Shown here piece by piece: positions 1-8,470 of a stretch of DNA of 64,000 bases (position 1 is its first letter; every line of letters begins with the position of its first letter). Made by a program: the position numbers and the translations under genes. Below the pieces are notes generated by a model that worked only from the letters and a program-made list of their open reading frames with translations, had not been told where the DNA came from and made no database searches. The DNA is from Candidatus Rhabdochlamydia oedothoracis (GTDB lineage Bacteria > Chlamydiota > Chlamydiia > Chlamydiales > Rhabdochlamydiaceae): the NCBI RefSeq assembly GCF_019453995.1, contig NZ_CP075587.1:682001-746000 (forward strand), read 5' to 3'.

Positions 1-1
1 A

Positions 2-172
2 AAATTCAAAACTTGGGATATCGAGCAGACAGGTGATAAGTTATTTGCTGTAACAAACCCTTTTGATGCAAATGAAAAATACAGCGTATATATTGGTGAT
101 CCTATCGGATGTACTTGTGGAGAAATGCGTTGTAAACATATTCATGCCGTGTTAAGTGTAGATATTGCTTAG
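2..172 (+). CDS. C-terminal end of a SWIM zinc-finger protein (5' end outside window)
   Basis: An open frame runs in from the left edge and stops at 170-172, giving 56 residues. It contains CTCGEMRCKHIHAV, which matches the SWIM zinc-binding pattern C-x-C-x(n)-C-x-H. SWIM domains bind zinc and mediate DNA or protein contacts in bacterial SWI/SNF helicases and small stand-alone proteins; which kind this is cannot be told because the rest lies outside the window. The stop codon TAG is formed by the junction with the IS5 element: its first two bases belong to the target duplication and its G is the first base of the element. Removing the element restores TAA at the same place, so no residues were lost. 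Confidence 0.7.
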   Translation, partial: KFKTWDIEQTGDKLFAVTNPFDANEKYSVYIGDPIGCTCGEMRCKHIHAVLSVDIA

Positions 173-1038
173 AGCCTGTTTAAAATCTTCTCATTAAGGT
201 ATAATGATAGTTTTCATAAAACCTTTGGAGGTAGTTATGACCCGCTCTTATCCAAGCGATATTTCTCGTAAACAATTTAGCAAAATCCATCTAATACTTG
301 AGTCTACACGCAAAAAAACACGTCCACGAAGAGTTCATCTATATGATATTTTTTGTGGAATTTTGTACATTTTAAAAAGTGGTTGCCAGTGGCGTATGTT
401 ACCCATAGAATATCCTAAATGGGAATTATGTTATTATTATTTCCCTCTTTGAAATAAAAAAGATGATAAAAATTCTAAGAGTACTCTTGAAATAGTTTTA
501 AAAAAAATGGGTTGGCGAGGTCAGAAAAAGCAGTGGTCGGAAAGAGAAAACAAGCTTTGTAATTATTGATGCTCAAAGTGTTAAAAATACTGATACAGCG
601 GAAAAGATAAGGATATGATGCAGGGAAAAAAATATCAGGAATAAAAAGACATATAGCAGTCGATACCCAAGGGCTTCCTCATGCGATTCACATTACCACC
701 GCTAATATCACTGACAGAAATGGGTGTATAGAAGCATTTTCACTACATAAAAACCATTTGTTCGGTGTAAAAGATGTTTTAGCAGATGGAGGATATTCTG
801 GAGAAAAATTTGCAAAGAGTGTGCAGGAGATATTAAAATGTATAGTAGAAATAGCCAAAAGAAATACACTTCATACTTTTACAGTTATTCCCAAAAGATG
901 GGTTGTAGAGCGTTCTTTTGCGTGGATAGAAAAATGTCGCAGGCTATGGAAAAATTGGGAAAGAAAACTACATACAAGCCTGAACATGGTGGTTCTTGCT
1001 TTTATTGCTCTACTTTTGAAAAGATTTTAAACAGGCTC
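172..1038 (+). mobile_element. IS5-family element (type A), decayed
   Basis: Ends are perfect 18-bp inverted repeats (GAGCCTGTTTAAAATCTT at 172-189 and its complement at 1021-1038), flanked by the 3-bp direct repeat TTA (169-171 and 1039-1041). This fits IS5 relatives with 3-bp target duplications. The single transposase frame is broken. Fragments of the same element lie at 3686, 15683, 25796 and 55229. Confidence 0.8.
237..1030 (+). pseudogene. IS5-family transposase, multiply frameshifted
   Basis: The N-terminal part begins at ATG 237 behind a GGAGG ribosome site and reads MTRSYPSDISRKQF, then the DUF4096-like region with GCQWRMLP. The frame is lost near 430-455. A short IIDAQSVKNT stretch around 560-600, typical of the first DDE aspartate region, is in another frame. 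The C-terminal part from 758 (VLADGGYSGEKF, then RWVVERSFAWIEKCRRLWKNWE) carries the remaining catalytic motifs. At least two frameshifts mean it cannot make a normal transposase. Confidence 0.8.
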
Positions 1039-1083
1039 TTAAGCTTAAAATTAGTTTAAATCATATATTTTCTTGTAAATGTT

Positions 1084-1113
1084 TTGTCATACTCGATAAA
1101 TTTGTGGTATGAA
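1084..1113 (+). promoter_or_regulatory. Possible sigma-70-type promoter for the SH3b gene
   Basis: TTGTCA at 1084-1089 and TATGAA at 1108-1113 with an 18-bp spacer, about 58 bp before the start codon. An overlapping alternative is TTGTAA with GATAAA. Seen in sequence only. Confidence 0.35.
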
Positions 1114-1170
1114 AAAACAATTCTTCCTAGAATACGACTAGATTATTATGATCAGGAGGAATGTAGTAGC

Positions 1171-2373
1171 ATGTCTAAGTATTTTAAGTTTTTTTGCGCA
1201 TCCTTGTGCGTTTTTTCCTTCCATGTACTTTTTGCAGATGGATTTGCACAAGAAGATGTATTTAATGATTCTCTACCAGCTGTTCAAAATTCTGAAACTC
1301 CCTCAATTTCCCTTTCAACACAGCAAGAATCATTTGAACCTTTTACCGGTAAAGTAACAGGAAGAAAAGTCCGATTACGGTTAAATCCAAGTTTAGAAAG
1401 CGATGTGGTTGCAGAAATGCAAGCAGATGAGCTCTTATCCATTAATGGAGAAAAAGAAGATTTTTGGGTGGTCTCCCCTCAGAAAGATTTTAAAGTATAT
1501 GTCTCTCGTAAGTATGTACTGGACAATTTTATAGAAGGCAATCGCGTCAATATTCGCTTAGAACCAAGTGTTGATGCTCCTAGTGCCGGTTTCTTCGATC
1601 ATGGCTATGCTGTAACCAATCCCTCGATTTCTTCTAAAGATCAAAAGTGGTTTAAAATTGATTGTCCGCCACAAGTACAATTTTATGTTGCAAAGCAATA
1701 TATAGAATATGTAGGCGGTCCCGAAGTAAAAGAGCAATTCGATTTACGTGTTGCTACAGCAGAACAAAAACTAGCTTCCGCAAATCTACTTGCAAAATCA
1801 GACCTCCATAAAAATGTAGATGAAATCGACTTCACAAAGCGAATAGATGCCTATAATGAATTAATCCATGAATATAAAGATATTGCTGCTGTTTCTGAGC
1901 AAGCTAAAGAGGCTTTAGTAGATTTTCAAGAAAAATATCTGCATAAAAGAATCCAATACTTAGAAGCTCTGCAAACCCAAGATACTTTCTCTGATACAGA
2001 AGATGGTAGAGCTGATGCAGATAATACTGTTTGTACTAACCAAACCGATAAGATGAAGATGTGGGAACATGTAGAAGAAGCTCTTTTCTTAACTTGGACC
2101 AATATGAACTACAACAAAAATATGCAAGACTACTATAAAGAGCAACAAATAACGGCTAGTGTCGTTTCCGGAATTGTTGAGGCTTATAACTCTGCTGTTA
2201 AAAACAAACCCGGTGATTTTATCCTACGCGATAAAGATATTCCTGTTGCCTATGTATATAGTACCATTGTCAATTTACAGGATCTAGTGGGCAAAAGGGT
2301 TTCTCTTGTTGCCACGCCACGCCCTAACAACAACTTTGCTTTTCCTTCTTATTTTGTTTTAGACGTTAAGTAA
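1171..2373 (+). CDS. Secreted protein with two bacterial SH3 (SH3b) domains
   Basis: The start is placed at ATG 1171 because AGGAGG lies at 1154-1159 and the protein then opens with a signal peptide (MSKYFKFFCASLCVFSFHVLF, cleaved near ADG). After a short acidic linker come two SH3b-like repeats: about residues 50-105 (KVRLRLNPSLESDVVAEM) and about 105-180 (VNIRLEPSVDAPSAGFF). SH3b domains commonly bind peptidoglycan or other envelope components. Residues 185-400 are helical and charged without a family I recognise. It is followed by a terminator and stands alone between mobile elements. A periplasmic or surface role is inference; enzymatic activity is not apparent. Confidence 0.75.
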   Translation: MSKYFKFFCASLCVFSFHVLFADGFAQEDVFNDSLPAVQNSETPSISLSTQQESFEPFTGKVTGRKVRLRLNPSLESDVVAEMQADELLSINGEKEDFWVVSPQKDFKVYVSRKYVLDNFIEGNRVNIRLEPSVDAPSAGFFDHGYAVTNPSISSKDQKWFKIDCPPQVQFYVAKQYIEYVGGPEVKEQFDLRVATAEQKLASANLLAKSDLHKNVDEIDFTKRIDAYNELIHEYKDIAAVSEQAKEALVDFQEKYLHKRIQYLEALQTQDTFSDTEDGRADADNTVCTNQTDKMKMWEHVEEALFLTWTNMNYNKNMQDYYKEQQITASVVSGIVEAYNSAVKNKPGDFILRDKDIPVAYVYSTIVNLQDLVGKRVSLVATPRPNNNFAFPSYFVLDVK

Positions 2374-2384
2374 TCTCAAGAAAT

Positions 2385-2412
2385 AAAAGGAGCTTATACG
2401 AGCTCCTTTTTT
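2385..2412 (+). terminator. Rho-independent terminator of the SH3b gene
   Basis: Stem AAAAGGAGCT (2385-2394), loop TATACG, complement AGCTCCTTTT (2401-2410) and a T run, 12 bp after the stop codon. Confidence 0.85.
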
Positions 2413-2489
2413 GATATAAAACTTAAGTTTTACTAACAAAAGATCTATTCCTATCAGACAAAATTATAAAAATCAGTAAATTGATATCC

Positions 2490-3629
2490 AGTCTTTTCAA
2501 GTTTGAAGTGCACAGAAGAATTAAAAAAAGAATAGGCAGGCGATGAAAGAATCTCTATTGTGATTTTTAACAATCAAACACAAGGAGAGACCTTGCCTAA
2601 AGGCTACCATCACCTAACCTATGACCAAAGATGTCAGATTTATATTTTAAAAGCTAGAGGAGATACATCTAGCTCAATAGCAAACATTCTAAAAGTTCAT
2701 CATAGCACTATTAGTAGGGAACTTAAGAGAAATAAAGGGCAACGAGGATACCGTCATCAGCAAGCTCAAGAAAAAGCATTTCTTAGAAAAAATTCTCAGC
2801 CCAATAAAAAAATGACTCCTCAAATAGTTACCCGTATTGAAGAAAAAATCAAGTTGCAATGGAGCCCTATACAAATATCCGGATGGCTTAAAAGACATGG
2901 TAAAGAACATGTTAGTCATGAGACCATCTATAATCATATCTGGAAAGATAAACGACAGGGAGGACAGCTTTATAGAGAGCTCCGTCATCGAGGGAAAAAA
3001 TATAACAAGCAGAGAAAGGGAGCTTCTGGAAGAGGGAACATGCCTGGTCGTATAGATATTAAGCAACGGCCTTGTATTGTAGAAAAAAAGACTCGTTTAG
3101 GAGACTGGGAACTAGATACAGTCATAGGGGCAGGACATAAAGGCGTAATTGTATCAATGGTAGAAAGAACTTCCAAGCTAACTAAGCTCGCCAAAGTTTC
3201 TCATAAAACTGCAGAGGAAGTAAGTCAAGCGTTAATTGAACAACTTAAACCTATCAAAGATTTTGTACACACATTAACAGCAGACAACGGAAAAGAATTT
3301 GCCTATCACCAAATGGTTAGTTTCGAGCTAGAGACAGACTTCTACTTTGCAACGCCCTACCATTCTTGGGAAAGAGGCTTAAATGAGCATACAAACGGAC
3401 TAGTTAGGCAATATTTTCCTAAAACACAAAGCTTTTTAGATACGACTTCCAAGGATATAGAAAGGGTGGAAACTTTACTAAATAACAGACCTAGAAAGGC
3501 TCTCAACTTCGAAACTCCACTAGAAGTGTTTACGAGATTATCTACAAACATGCTATGCTCGGGTGCACAATAGATGTTTTTTCAAGTATTTATATGTTCT
3601 TTTTTGTGCACTTCAAGGTTGAAAGGGCC
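2490..3629 (+). mobile_element. IS30-family element, copy 1, intact
   Basis: 1140 bp from AGTCTTTTCAAG to GAAAGGGCC, flanked by the 3-bp direct repeat TCC (2487-2489 and 3630-3632). The imperfect terminal inverted repeats of about 30 bp share a TTGAAGTGCACA core. The same 1140-bp length is found for copies at 4687-5826 and 52822-53961. Confidence 0.92.
2560..3573 (+). CDS. IS30-family transposase
   Basis: A 337-residue transposase starting at GTG 2560. Residues about 10-60 form the helix-turn-helix that binds the IS ends (LTYDQRCQIYILKARGDTSSS, then VHHSTISRELKRN). The central and C-terminal part is the RNase-H-like catalytic domain with the DDE pattern: GDWELDTVIG (D), TLTADNGKEF (D), and the E of HSWERGLNEHTNGLVRQYFP. 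Length and motifs match the IS30 family, which moves by a dimer or minicircle intermediate. The translation is identical to the copies at 4743 and 52892, so it is probably active or very recently so. ATG 2543 is out of frame and rejected as a start. Confidence 0.93.
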   Translation: MIFNNQTQGETLPKGYHHLTYDQRCQIYILKARGDTSSSIANILKVHHSTISRELKRNKGQRGYRHQQAQEKAFLRKNSQPNKKMTPQIVTRIEEKIKLQWSPIQISGWLKRHGKEHVSHETIYNHIWKDKRQGGQLYRELRHRGKKYNKQRKGASGRGNMPGRIDIKQRPCIVEKKTRLGDWELDTVIGAGHKGVIVSMVERTSKLTKLAKVSHKTAEEVSQALIEQLKPIKDFVHTLTADNGKEFAYHQMVSFELETDFYFATPYHSWERGLNEHTNGLVRQYFPKTQSFLDTTSKDIERVETLLNNRPRKALNFETPLEVFTRLSTNMLCSGAQ

Positions 3630-3685
3630 TCCAATATTTAAAAAAATTGAATGGGTAAAAAAAGGGGTTTTGTGATTCACTGTAA

Positions 3686-3857
3686 GAGTCTGTTTGAAAT
3701 CTTTTAAATAAGGCATAAAGATAGTTTTCACAAAACATTTGGAAGCAATGATGACCCGCTCTTATCCAAGCGATATCTCTCGTAACCAATTTAGCAAAAT
3801 CCATCTAATACTTGAGTCTACACGCAAAAAAACACGTCCACGAATAGTTGGTCTATA
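3686..3857 (+). mobile_element. IS5 type A remnant, 5' end
   Basis: Matches the first ~170 bp of the element at 172 with mutations (GAGTCTG for GAGCCTG) and includes MTRSYPSDIS from 3751. It ends at CTATA, where an IS630 end begins. The remnant at 15683 is interrupted at exactly the same base. Confidence 0.75.
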
Positions 3858-4022
3858 GTGGTTCCGATTCAATCATATAGAAAAATATTTGTTTTGTGTT
3901 AAGCTGTTGAGCATGAAAAAACTGATCCCTAGTCAGATAGCTGACTTAGAACACAAATTAAAGCGTCCAAAAAGACTATTCTGAACGGAATAGGCTTTGT
4001 GTAATCTTGGGCTATGATGAGG
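3858..4022 (+). mobile_element. IS630 type 1 remnant, 5' end
   Basis: Begins with the terminal sequence GTGGTTCCGATTCAAT and runs through MKKLIPSQIADLEHKLK, with a one-base insertion and substitutions relative to the intact copies at 32471-34684. It is cut off after GGCTATGATGAGG, where the IS481 end starts. Confidence 0.8.
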
Positions 4023-4075
4023 TGTAATAGACAAGACTTAAATTGACACTTAGTGGTAAATAGCAAAGAAAAACA

Positions 4076-4114
4076 GCTTTTGCAACTAAGGCATCATGCC
4101 TTGGTTGTAAAAGC
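4076..4114 (+). promoter_or_regulatory. Stem-loop ahead of the IS481 transposase
   Basis: GCTTTTGCAACTAAGGCA pairs with TGCCTTGGTTGTAAAAGC across a TCA loop, a near-perfect 18-bp stem ending about 20 bp before the start codon. Such structures in IS leaders often block read-through expression; that role is inference. Confidence 0.6.
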
Positions 4115-4133
4115 AGAACCAAAGTGGTAATTT

Positions 4134-4559
4134 ATGAATATAGCAATAGAGAGAAAAGTGATAAAAAATAAACTAGGCCTTTTAAAATTAGCAAAAACGC
4201 TAGGAAATGTATCTCAAGCATGTAAGCACATGGGATATTCAAGAAAAAGCTTTTATACATACAAAGAGCTTTATGAAAAAGGCGGAGAAGCCGCATTACA
4301 AGAAATCTCTAGAAGGAAACCCTGCCCAAAAAATAGAGTGGAAGAAAAAATAGAAACTAGCGTATTTGCATTTGCTATAGAAAAACCTGCATATGGACAG
4401 ATCCGAGTTTCCAATGAGATGAAAAAGAAGAGAATTCTTGTTTCTCCTGGAGGGGTCAGATCGATATGGCTAAGGCATGATCTAGAAACATGTAAGAAGA
4501 GACTAAAGGCGTTAGAAGCAAAAGCAGCTCAAGATCAAGTGATCTTTACAGAAGATTAA
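4134..4559 (+). pseudogene. IS481-family transposase, N-terminal fragment
   Basis: The 141-residue frame starts [15 protein letters not shown] and holds the winged helix-turn-helix typical of IS481 transposases ([41 protein letters not shown], then [22 protein letters not shown]). After a TAA stop at 4557-4559 the same frame continues as LRALEKAKEEKEAHV, the normal next segment of the family, so the stop is a nonsense mutation. The gene is also truncated near 4600 and lacks the catalytic domain. Confidence 0.8.
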
Positions 4560-4686
4560 TTAAGAGCGCTTGAAAAAGCTAAAGAAGAAAAAGAAGCGCA
4601 TGTTTTCTGTTTCCTGAATGGTTTTTTTCTTTGATATAAAAAGTTCTTTGGTAAGTTCTATGGGTTGCCTGGATCGATCTATCTTA

Positions 4687-5826
4687 GGCCCTTTCAACCT
4701 TGAAGTGCACAAAAAAGAACATATAAATACTTGAAAAAACATCTATTGTGCACCCGAGCATAGCATGTTTGTAGATAATCTCGTAAACACTTCTAGTGGA
4801 GTTTCGAAGTTGAGAGCCTTTCTAGGTCTGTTATTTAGTAAAGTTTCCACCCTTTCTATATCCTTGGAAGTCGTATCTAAAAAGCTTTGTGTTTTAGGAA
4901 AATATTGCCTAACTAGTCCGTTTGTATGCTCATTTAAGCCTCTTTCCCAAGAATGGTAGGGCGTTGCAAAGTAGAAGTCTGTCTCTAGCTCGAAACTAAC
5001 CATTTGGTGATAGGCAAATTCTTTTCCGTTGTCTGCTGTTAATGTGTGTACAAAATCTTTGATAGGTTTAAGTTGTTCAATTAACGCTTGACTTACTTCC
5101 TCTGCAGTTTTATGAGAAACTTTGGCGAGCTTAGTTAGCTTGGAAGTTCTTTCTACCATTGATACAATTACGCCTTTATGTCCTGCCCCTATGACTGTAT
5201 CTAGTTCCCAGTCTCCTAAACGAGTCTTTTTTTCTACAATACAAGGCCGTTGCTTAATATCTATACGACCAGGCATGTTCCCTCTTCCAGAAGCTCCCTT
5301 TCTCTGCTTGTTATATTTTTTCCCTCGATGACGGAGCTCTCTATAAAGCTGTCCTCCCTGTCGTTTATCTTTCCAGATATGATTATAGATGGTCTCATGA
5401 CTAACATGTTCTTTACCATGTCTTTTAAGCCATCCGGATATTTGTATAGGGCTCCATTGCAACTTGATTTTTTCTTCAATACGGGTAACTATTTGAGGAG
5501 TCATTTTTTTATTGGGCTGAGAATTTTTTCTAAGAAATGCTTTTTCTTGAGCTTGCTGATGACGGTATCCTCGTTGCCCTTTATTTCTCTTAAGTTCCCT
5601 ACTAATAGTGCTATGATGAACTTTTAGAATGTTTGCTATTGAGCTAGATGTATCTCCTCTAGCTTTTAAAATATAAATCTGACATCTTTGGTCATAGGTT
5701 AGGTGATGGTAGCCTTTAGGCAAGGTCTCTCCTTGTGTTTGATTGTTAAAAATCACAATAGAGATTCTTTCATCGCCTGCCTATTCTTTTTTTAATTCTT
5801 CTGTGCACTTCAAACTTGAAAAGACT
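4687..5826 (-). mobile_element. IS30-family element, copy 2, intact, reverse orientation
   Basis: 1140 bp from GGCCCTTTC to AAAAGACT, flanked by TTA at 4684-4686 and 5827-5829. It interrupts the minus-strand gene described at 4601-5948, whose frame is restored by conceptual excision. Confidence 0.92.
4743..5756 (-). CDS. IS30-family transposase
   Basis: Same 337-residue protein as the plus-strand copy at 2560-3573, GTG start, with complete helix-turn-helix and DDE domain. The identical translation shows very recent transposition. Confidence 0.93.
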   Translation of the reverse strand: MIFNNQTQGETLPKGYHHLTYDQRCQIYILKARGDTSSSIANILKVHHSTISRELKRNKGQRGYRHQQAQEKAFLRKNSQPNKKMTPQIVTRIEEKIKLQWSPIQISGWLKRHGKEHVSHETIYNHIWKDKRQGGQLYRELRHRGKKYNKQRKGASGRGNMPGRIDIKQRPCIVEKKTRLGDWELDTVIGAGHKGVIVSMVERTSKLTKLAKVSHKTAEEVSQALIEQLKPIKDFVHTLTADNGKEFAYHQMVSFELETDFYFATPYHSWERGLNEHTNGLVRQYFPKTQSFLDTTSKDIERVETLLNNRPRKALNFETPLEVFTRLSTNMLCSGAQ

Positions 5827-6028
5827 TTATTAAAAACCTCGCTAATTTTACGAAACAAAAAATCCATGATTTTTTTATTTTTAGCATCAGGATTATCAAT
5901 AAACTGACTGGAAGGACCTAAAGATACAAGATTTACAGAAGAAGACATTGTTTTCTTTCCTATAGGTTAGCTCTAAAATAGAAAAGCAATAGAGTAGTAA
6001 AAATTCAATTAATAATCATTAATTAGCT

Positions 6029-6514
6029 TTATCTTTTTTGGCTTGTGATCTTCCAACCAGACCACGGGCTTAACTTACACCACTCTTTTAGAGTTCTAGT
6101 ACATATACCGTATTCTTTTTCGATTACAGCTTTTGCAATGCCTGAATGAATAAGATCTAGAATCTGTTGTTTTTTTTGTTCTGATGAATCAGTTTCCTCT
6201 TGAAAGAAGCGATATGGTTGGTAACGCAGGTGATATTTTATTTTTCTCCGAGGAAGTGATTCCTTAACTGAATTAGGTATTTGTTTTTTCTCGGCTTTAT
6301 TTAGTAAAGCTTCAAATTTAGCATCTCCTTCATTTATAAACCTTGCTAAAGGTGAGAAATAAATAAAGGGGTGGGGATCTTTGAGGATTTTATCGACTTC
6401 GGCTTCGATCTGATTAAAATTAAGCGATGATTCTTGTTCGTTTAGGATACGTTCTTGAGGGTTTTTAGTAAAGAGTGCATGAGAACTCAAAATACATTTT
6501 TTTGTAATAGTCAT
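6029..6514 (-). CDS. Hypothetical protein with a C-terminal helix-turn-helix-like region
   Basis: A 161-residue frame starting MTITKKCILSSHALF, with no signal peptide or membrane segment. Residues about 115-150 (KKQQILDLIHSGIAKAVIE then YGICTRTLKEWCK) look like a resolvase/transposase-type helix-turn-helix, followed by a short basic tail. I do not recognise the family. It lies between a split gene and an ISAs1 remnant, in AT-rich DNA, with no obvious operon partner. It could be a chlamydia-specific regulator or a piece of a lost mobile element; the sequence does not decide. Confidence 0.55.
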   Translation of the reverse strand: MTITKKCILSSHALFTKNPQERILNEQESSLNFNQIEAEVDKILKDPHPFIYFSPLARFINEGDAKFEALLNKAEKKQIPNSVKESLPRRKIKYHLRYQPYRFFQEETDSSEQKKQQILDLIHSGIAKAVIEKEYGICTRTLKEWCKLSPWSGWKITSQKR

Positions 6515-6660
6515 AATAAGAACTCTTGAAAGATTGTTATCTTTCCATATGTATATTATTGTATAATTACAGTCAATTTCTATTAATTATTTTAATTTAT
6601 AAAATATATTATTAACTGCTGGAAAAGAAGAAAATAATCTTGCAAAAACTGAGGAATTAT

Positions 6661-6696
6661 AGAGCTAAGAAAACTCATTCTGATTTTCTTAGCTCT
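6661..6696. repeat. Perfect 13-bp stem-loop next to ISAs1 end
   Basis: AGAGCTAAGAAAA (6661-6673) pairs exactly with TTTTCTTAGCTCT (6684-6696) around a 10-base loop. There is no clear T run on either side. It lies about 25 bp outside the ISAs1 end, downstream of the minus-strand transposase fragment, and may act as a weak terminator. Confidence 0.5.
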
Positions 6697-6720
6697 AAGT
6701 AATGCTGGAGTATTTTCATA

Positions 6721-7323
6721 TCAGGGCTTACGCATGAAGAATTTCCTTTGCACCTACTAGATCTAATAAATAATCTTTACGACATGATGCAATGAAGCGC
6801 CGTTTACGTAAACTGACCTTGCTTGTCTTATCTTTTTGTAAAAGATTCAAAGTAGCCCGTCGGGCTATAGATAGATTTTCAGCTCCATTTCCTTTTCTAA
6901 CACGACTTAAATCCTCTCGGAAATTAACATCAAGTTGCCAATGCAATTTGTTTTCGATGCTCCAGTGATTACGCACTTCCTTTGCAAGACGTTCTGCGTT
7001 AGCAGGTAGAATTGAAATAAAATACCGAATTTCACAGCTATTCCTCTCTTGCGATTTCTTCTGTACTTTTACGCATATCAAGCTATGCAGCTTCTTCCAA
7101 ATCTGACGCTGAGGTAACCAATCTAATTTTTCAGTCGCCCATACTTCTCTTATCTCACTACGTCCTCGAGTATATTTTTCAGACCGCCAATAATCACAGC
7201 TAGCTTCTTCCGGTATAACGTCCTGTGCTTGTTCAAAAAAGTTATGAGCTTCTGCATGTAATTGGTCTTGACTGCCTTTAAGAGCAATAACATAATCTCC
7301 TCCCTGGGAACAAATCTGTTCTA
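6721..7323 (-). mobile_element. ISAs1-family element, 3' half
   Basis: The outer end CAGGGCTTACGCATGAAGAA (from 6724) resembles the opposite end seen at 15981 (CAGGGCCAACGCATGAAGAT), so these are ISAs1-type terminal repeats. The element is truncated at 7323 by the inserted IS5 type B element. Confidence 0.75.
6728..7323 (-). pseudogene. ISAs1-family transposase, C-terminal half
   Basis: The minus-strand frame is open from about 7323 to the stop at 6728 but has no ATG/GTG/TTG before 7081, so it is a 5'-truncated gene of roughly 200 codons. Family hallmarks are QGGDYVIALKGSQ near its start, then RNHWSIENKLHWQLDVNFRED and ENLSIARRATLNLL, the conserved C-terminal DDE region of ISAs1 (H repeat) transposases. 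Confidence 0.85.
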
Positions 7324-8246
7324 TGAACCTATCTTGAATTGAATATAAATTTTCGCTATGATACCAGATCTTTTTATTTTTTAACTAAAGACAGATGACA
7401 TGAGCAAGCAAGGATTAAATGAAGAACAGTTTAAAATACTCGAACCTCAAATGGAAAAATGGGTAAATCGTAACCATTATGGAAGAAAATTAGCGCCATG
7501 GAGACCTGTAGTGAATACTATTTTCTGGGTGCTTCGGACAGGAGCTCCTTGGAAAGATGCACCTAGAAACAAGGAGTTTTCTCATCCCTCAACAGCACAC
7601 GCATGGCTTGGAAGAATGCAATCTGCTGGATTTTTAGATCAATTTTTAGAAGAGCTGCTTAAGCTTGCCGAACAGCTGGGGTGTATTGATGCCCAGAGAC
7701 TCTCTGTAGATGGTTTTTTTTTCCAGCGGACGCGGAGGAGGAGAGCAAGTTGATTATGGCTACAAAGGTAAAGGCGTGACATCGCATTTACTGGTAGAAA
7801 AATCAGGAAAGCCTCTTGCAATCACTTTTACATCAGCATCCGGGGATGAGAAAAAACAAGTGATCCCTCTGCTTAGGAAAGTCATTCCCTTCATTAAAAA
7901 AGCATGGAATCAGGGAAAAGTACCCATACTTGAAGCAGATAAAGGTTATGACTCAGAGCAAACACGTATCGATGTTCTTTCCCATGAGGTTTTTCCTCTG
8001 ATAGCTCGGAAAAGAAACACTAAGGGATATAAGATAAAAGGCATTTGCTACCTTGAAAAGCAACGTTGGGTCGTTGAGAGAACGATTTCTTGGTTAAAGA
8101 CATGCTTCCGTCGTCTTACAGTGCGCTGGGAAAGAAAGGCAATATATTGGAACGGACTATTAATGTTTGGACTACTGGGATATTGGATGAATTTCTTAAG
8201 TCGGCAAGTATCTTTAAAACAGTAAATTTAATTCAAGATAGGTTCA
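7324..8246 (+). mobile_element. IS5-family element type B (two-frame), apparently complete
   Basis: Inverted repeats TGAACCTATCTTGAATT (7324-7340) and its exact complement (8230-8246), flanked by TA on both sides (7322-7323 and 8247-8248). It is inserted into the ISAs1 remnant on the left and adjoins a MITE fragment on the right. Confidence 0.8.
7400..8225 (+). CDS. IS5-family transposase made by frameshifting over T9
   Basis: Two overlapping frames form one transposase. The first (7400-7753) has the N-terminal domain MSKQGLNEEQFKILEPQMEK ... GAPWKDAPRNK and reaches LSVDGF. The second (7710-8225) continues SSGRGGGEQVDYGYKGKGVT, EADKGYDSEQTR and RWVVERTISWLKTCFRRL, giving the DDE motifs. They meet at nine consecutive T (7714-7722); joining needs a +1 (or -2) shift. 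Two-frame organisation is known in IS5 relatives, and a homopolymer of nine T suits transcriptional slippage. Apart from this point both frames are intact, so the element may be functional. Confidence 0.8.
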
Positions 8247-8247
8247 T

Positions 8248-8362
8248 ACTCGTTTACATTCAAATTAAGAGGTTGAATATATAAACGTTTTTATAAAAAG
8301 AATAACCTCTTCTTGCAAGATAGAGCAGCTTTTTCAAAAAAACCCAGTTATGCAATTCTTAA
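8248..8362 (+). mobile_element. MITE fragment (left end and body)
   Basis: Starts ACTCGTTTACATTCAAATTA and shares its body (TATATAAA, TTGCAAGATAGAGCAG, CCCAGTTATGCAATTCTTAA) with complete ~131-bp copies at 16160, 25863 and 48079. The right terminal repeat is missing here. Confidence 0.7.
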
Positions 8363-8415
8363 CATGCGTTGGCCATGATTTTCATATTGTGTTGCTTGAA
8401 CTAGCTGTTGATTTC

Positions 8416-8444
8416 TTGTCATTAGAATGAAGAACTAATATATT
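8416..8444 (+). promoter_or_regulatory. Promoter of the glgB-ligA operon
   Basis: TTGTCA (8416-8421), 17-bp spacer, TATATT (8439-8444), close to the sigma-66/sigma-70 consensus. Transcription would start near 8451, giving a very short leader before GTG 8471. Confidence 0.65.
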
Positions 8445-8470
8445 GTGAAGTAATAACAAGGGAGATTTGT

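Larger units (their letters stand above)
4023..4600 (+). mobile_element. IS481-family element, 5' half only
   Basis: Starts with TGTAATAGACAAGACTTAAA, consistent with the TGT-starting ends of IS481 elements, and carries the N-terminal third of the transposase. The DDE half and right end are missing; the junction with the disrupted minus-strand gene lies near 4600. Confidence 0.6.
4601..5948 (-). pseudogene. Unknown chlamydial gene split by IS30 copy 2
   Basis: On the minus strand an ATG at 5948 opens MSSSVNLVSLGPSSQFIDNP and runs about 40 codons to the right edge of IS30 copy 2. Removing the element and one copy of its TTA duplication joins this in frame to ...NKIDRSRQPIELTKELFISK at 4683-4601 (KISEVFN joined to KIDRSRQP). 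The 3' part is then lost at the IS481 junction. A ribosome-site-like AGGAAAG precedes the ATG. The fragment is hydrophilic and lysine-rich, and I recognise no family. Confidence 0.7.

Noticed and set aside
2689-3066. 125-residue minus-strand frame inside IS30 (also in the other copies)
   Set aside because: It is antisense to the transposase, repeats with each IS30 copy, has no ribosome site and shows no protein family. It is a shadow of the real gene.
4560-4742. Independent 60-residue minus-strand gene
   Set aside because: Its reading joins in frame to the upstream part at 5829-5948 once IS30 is removed, so it is the second piece of a split gene, and its first codons come from the IS end.
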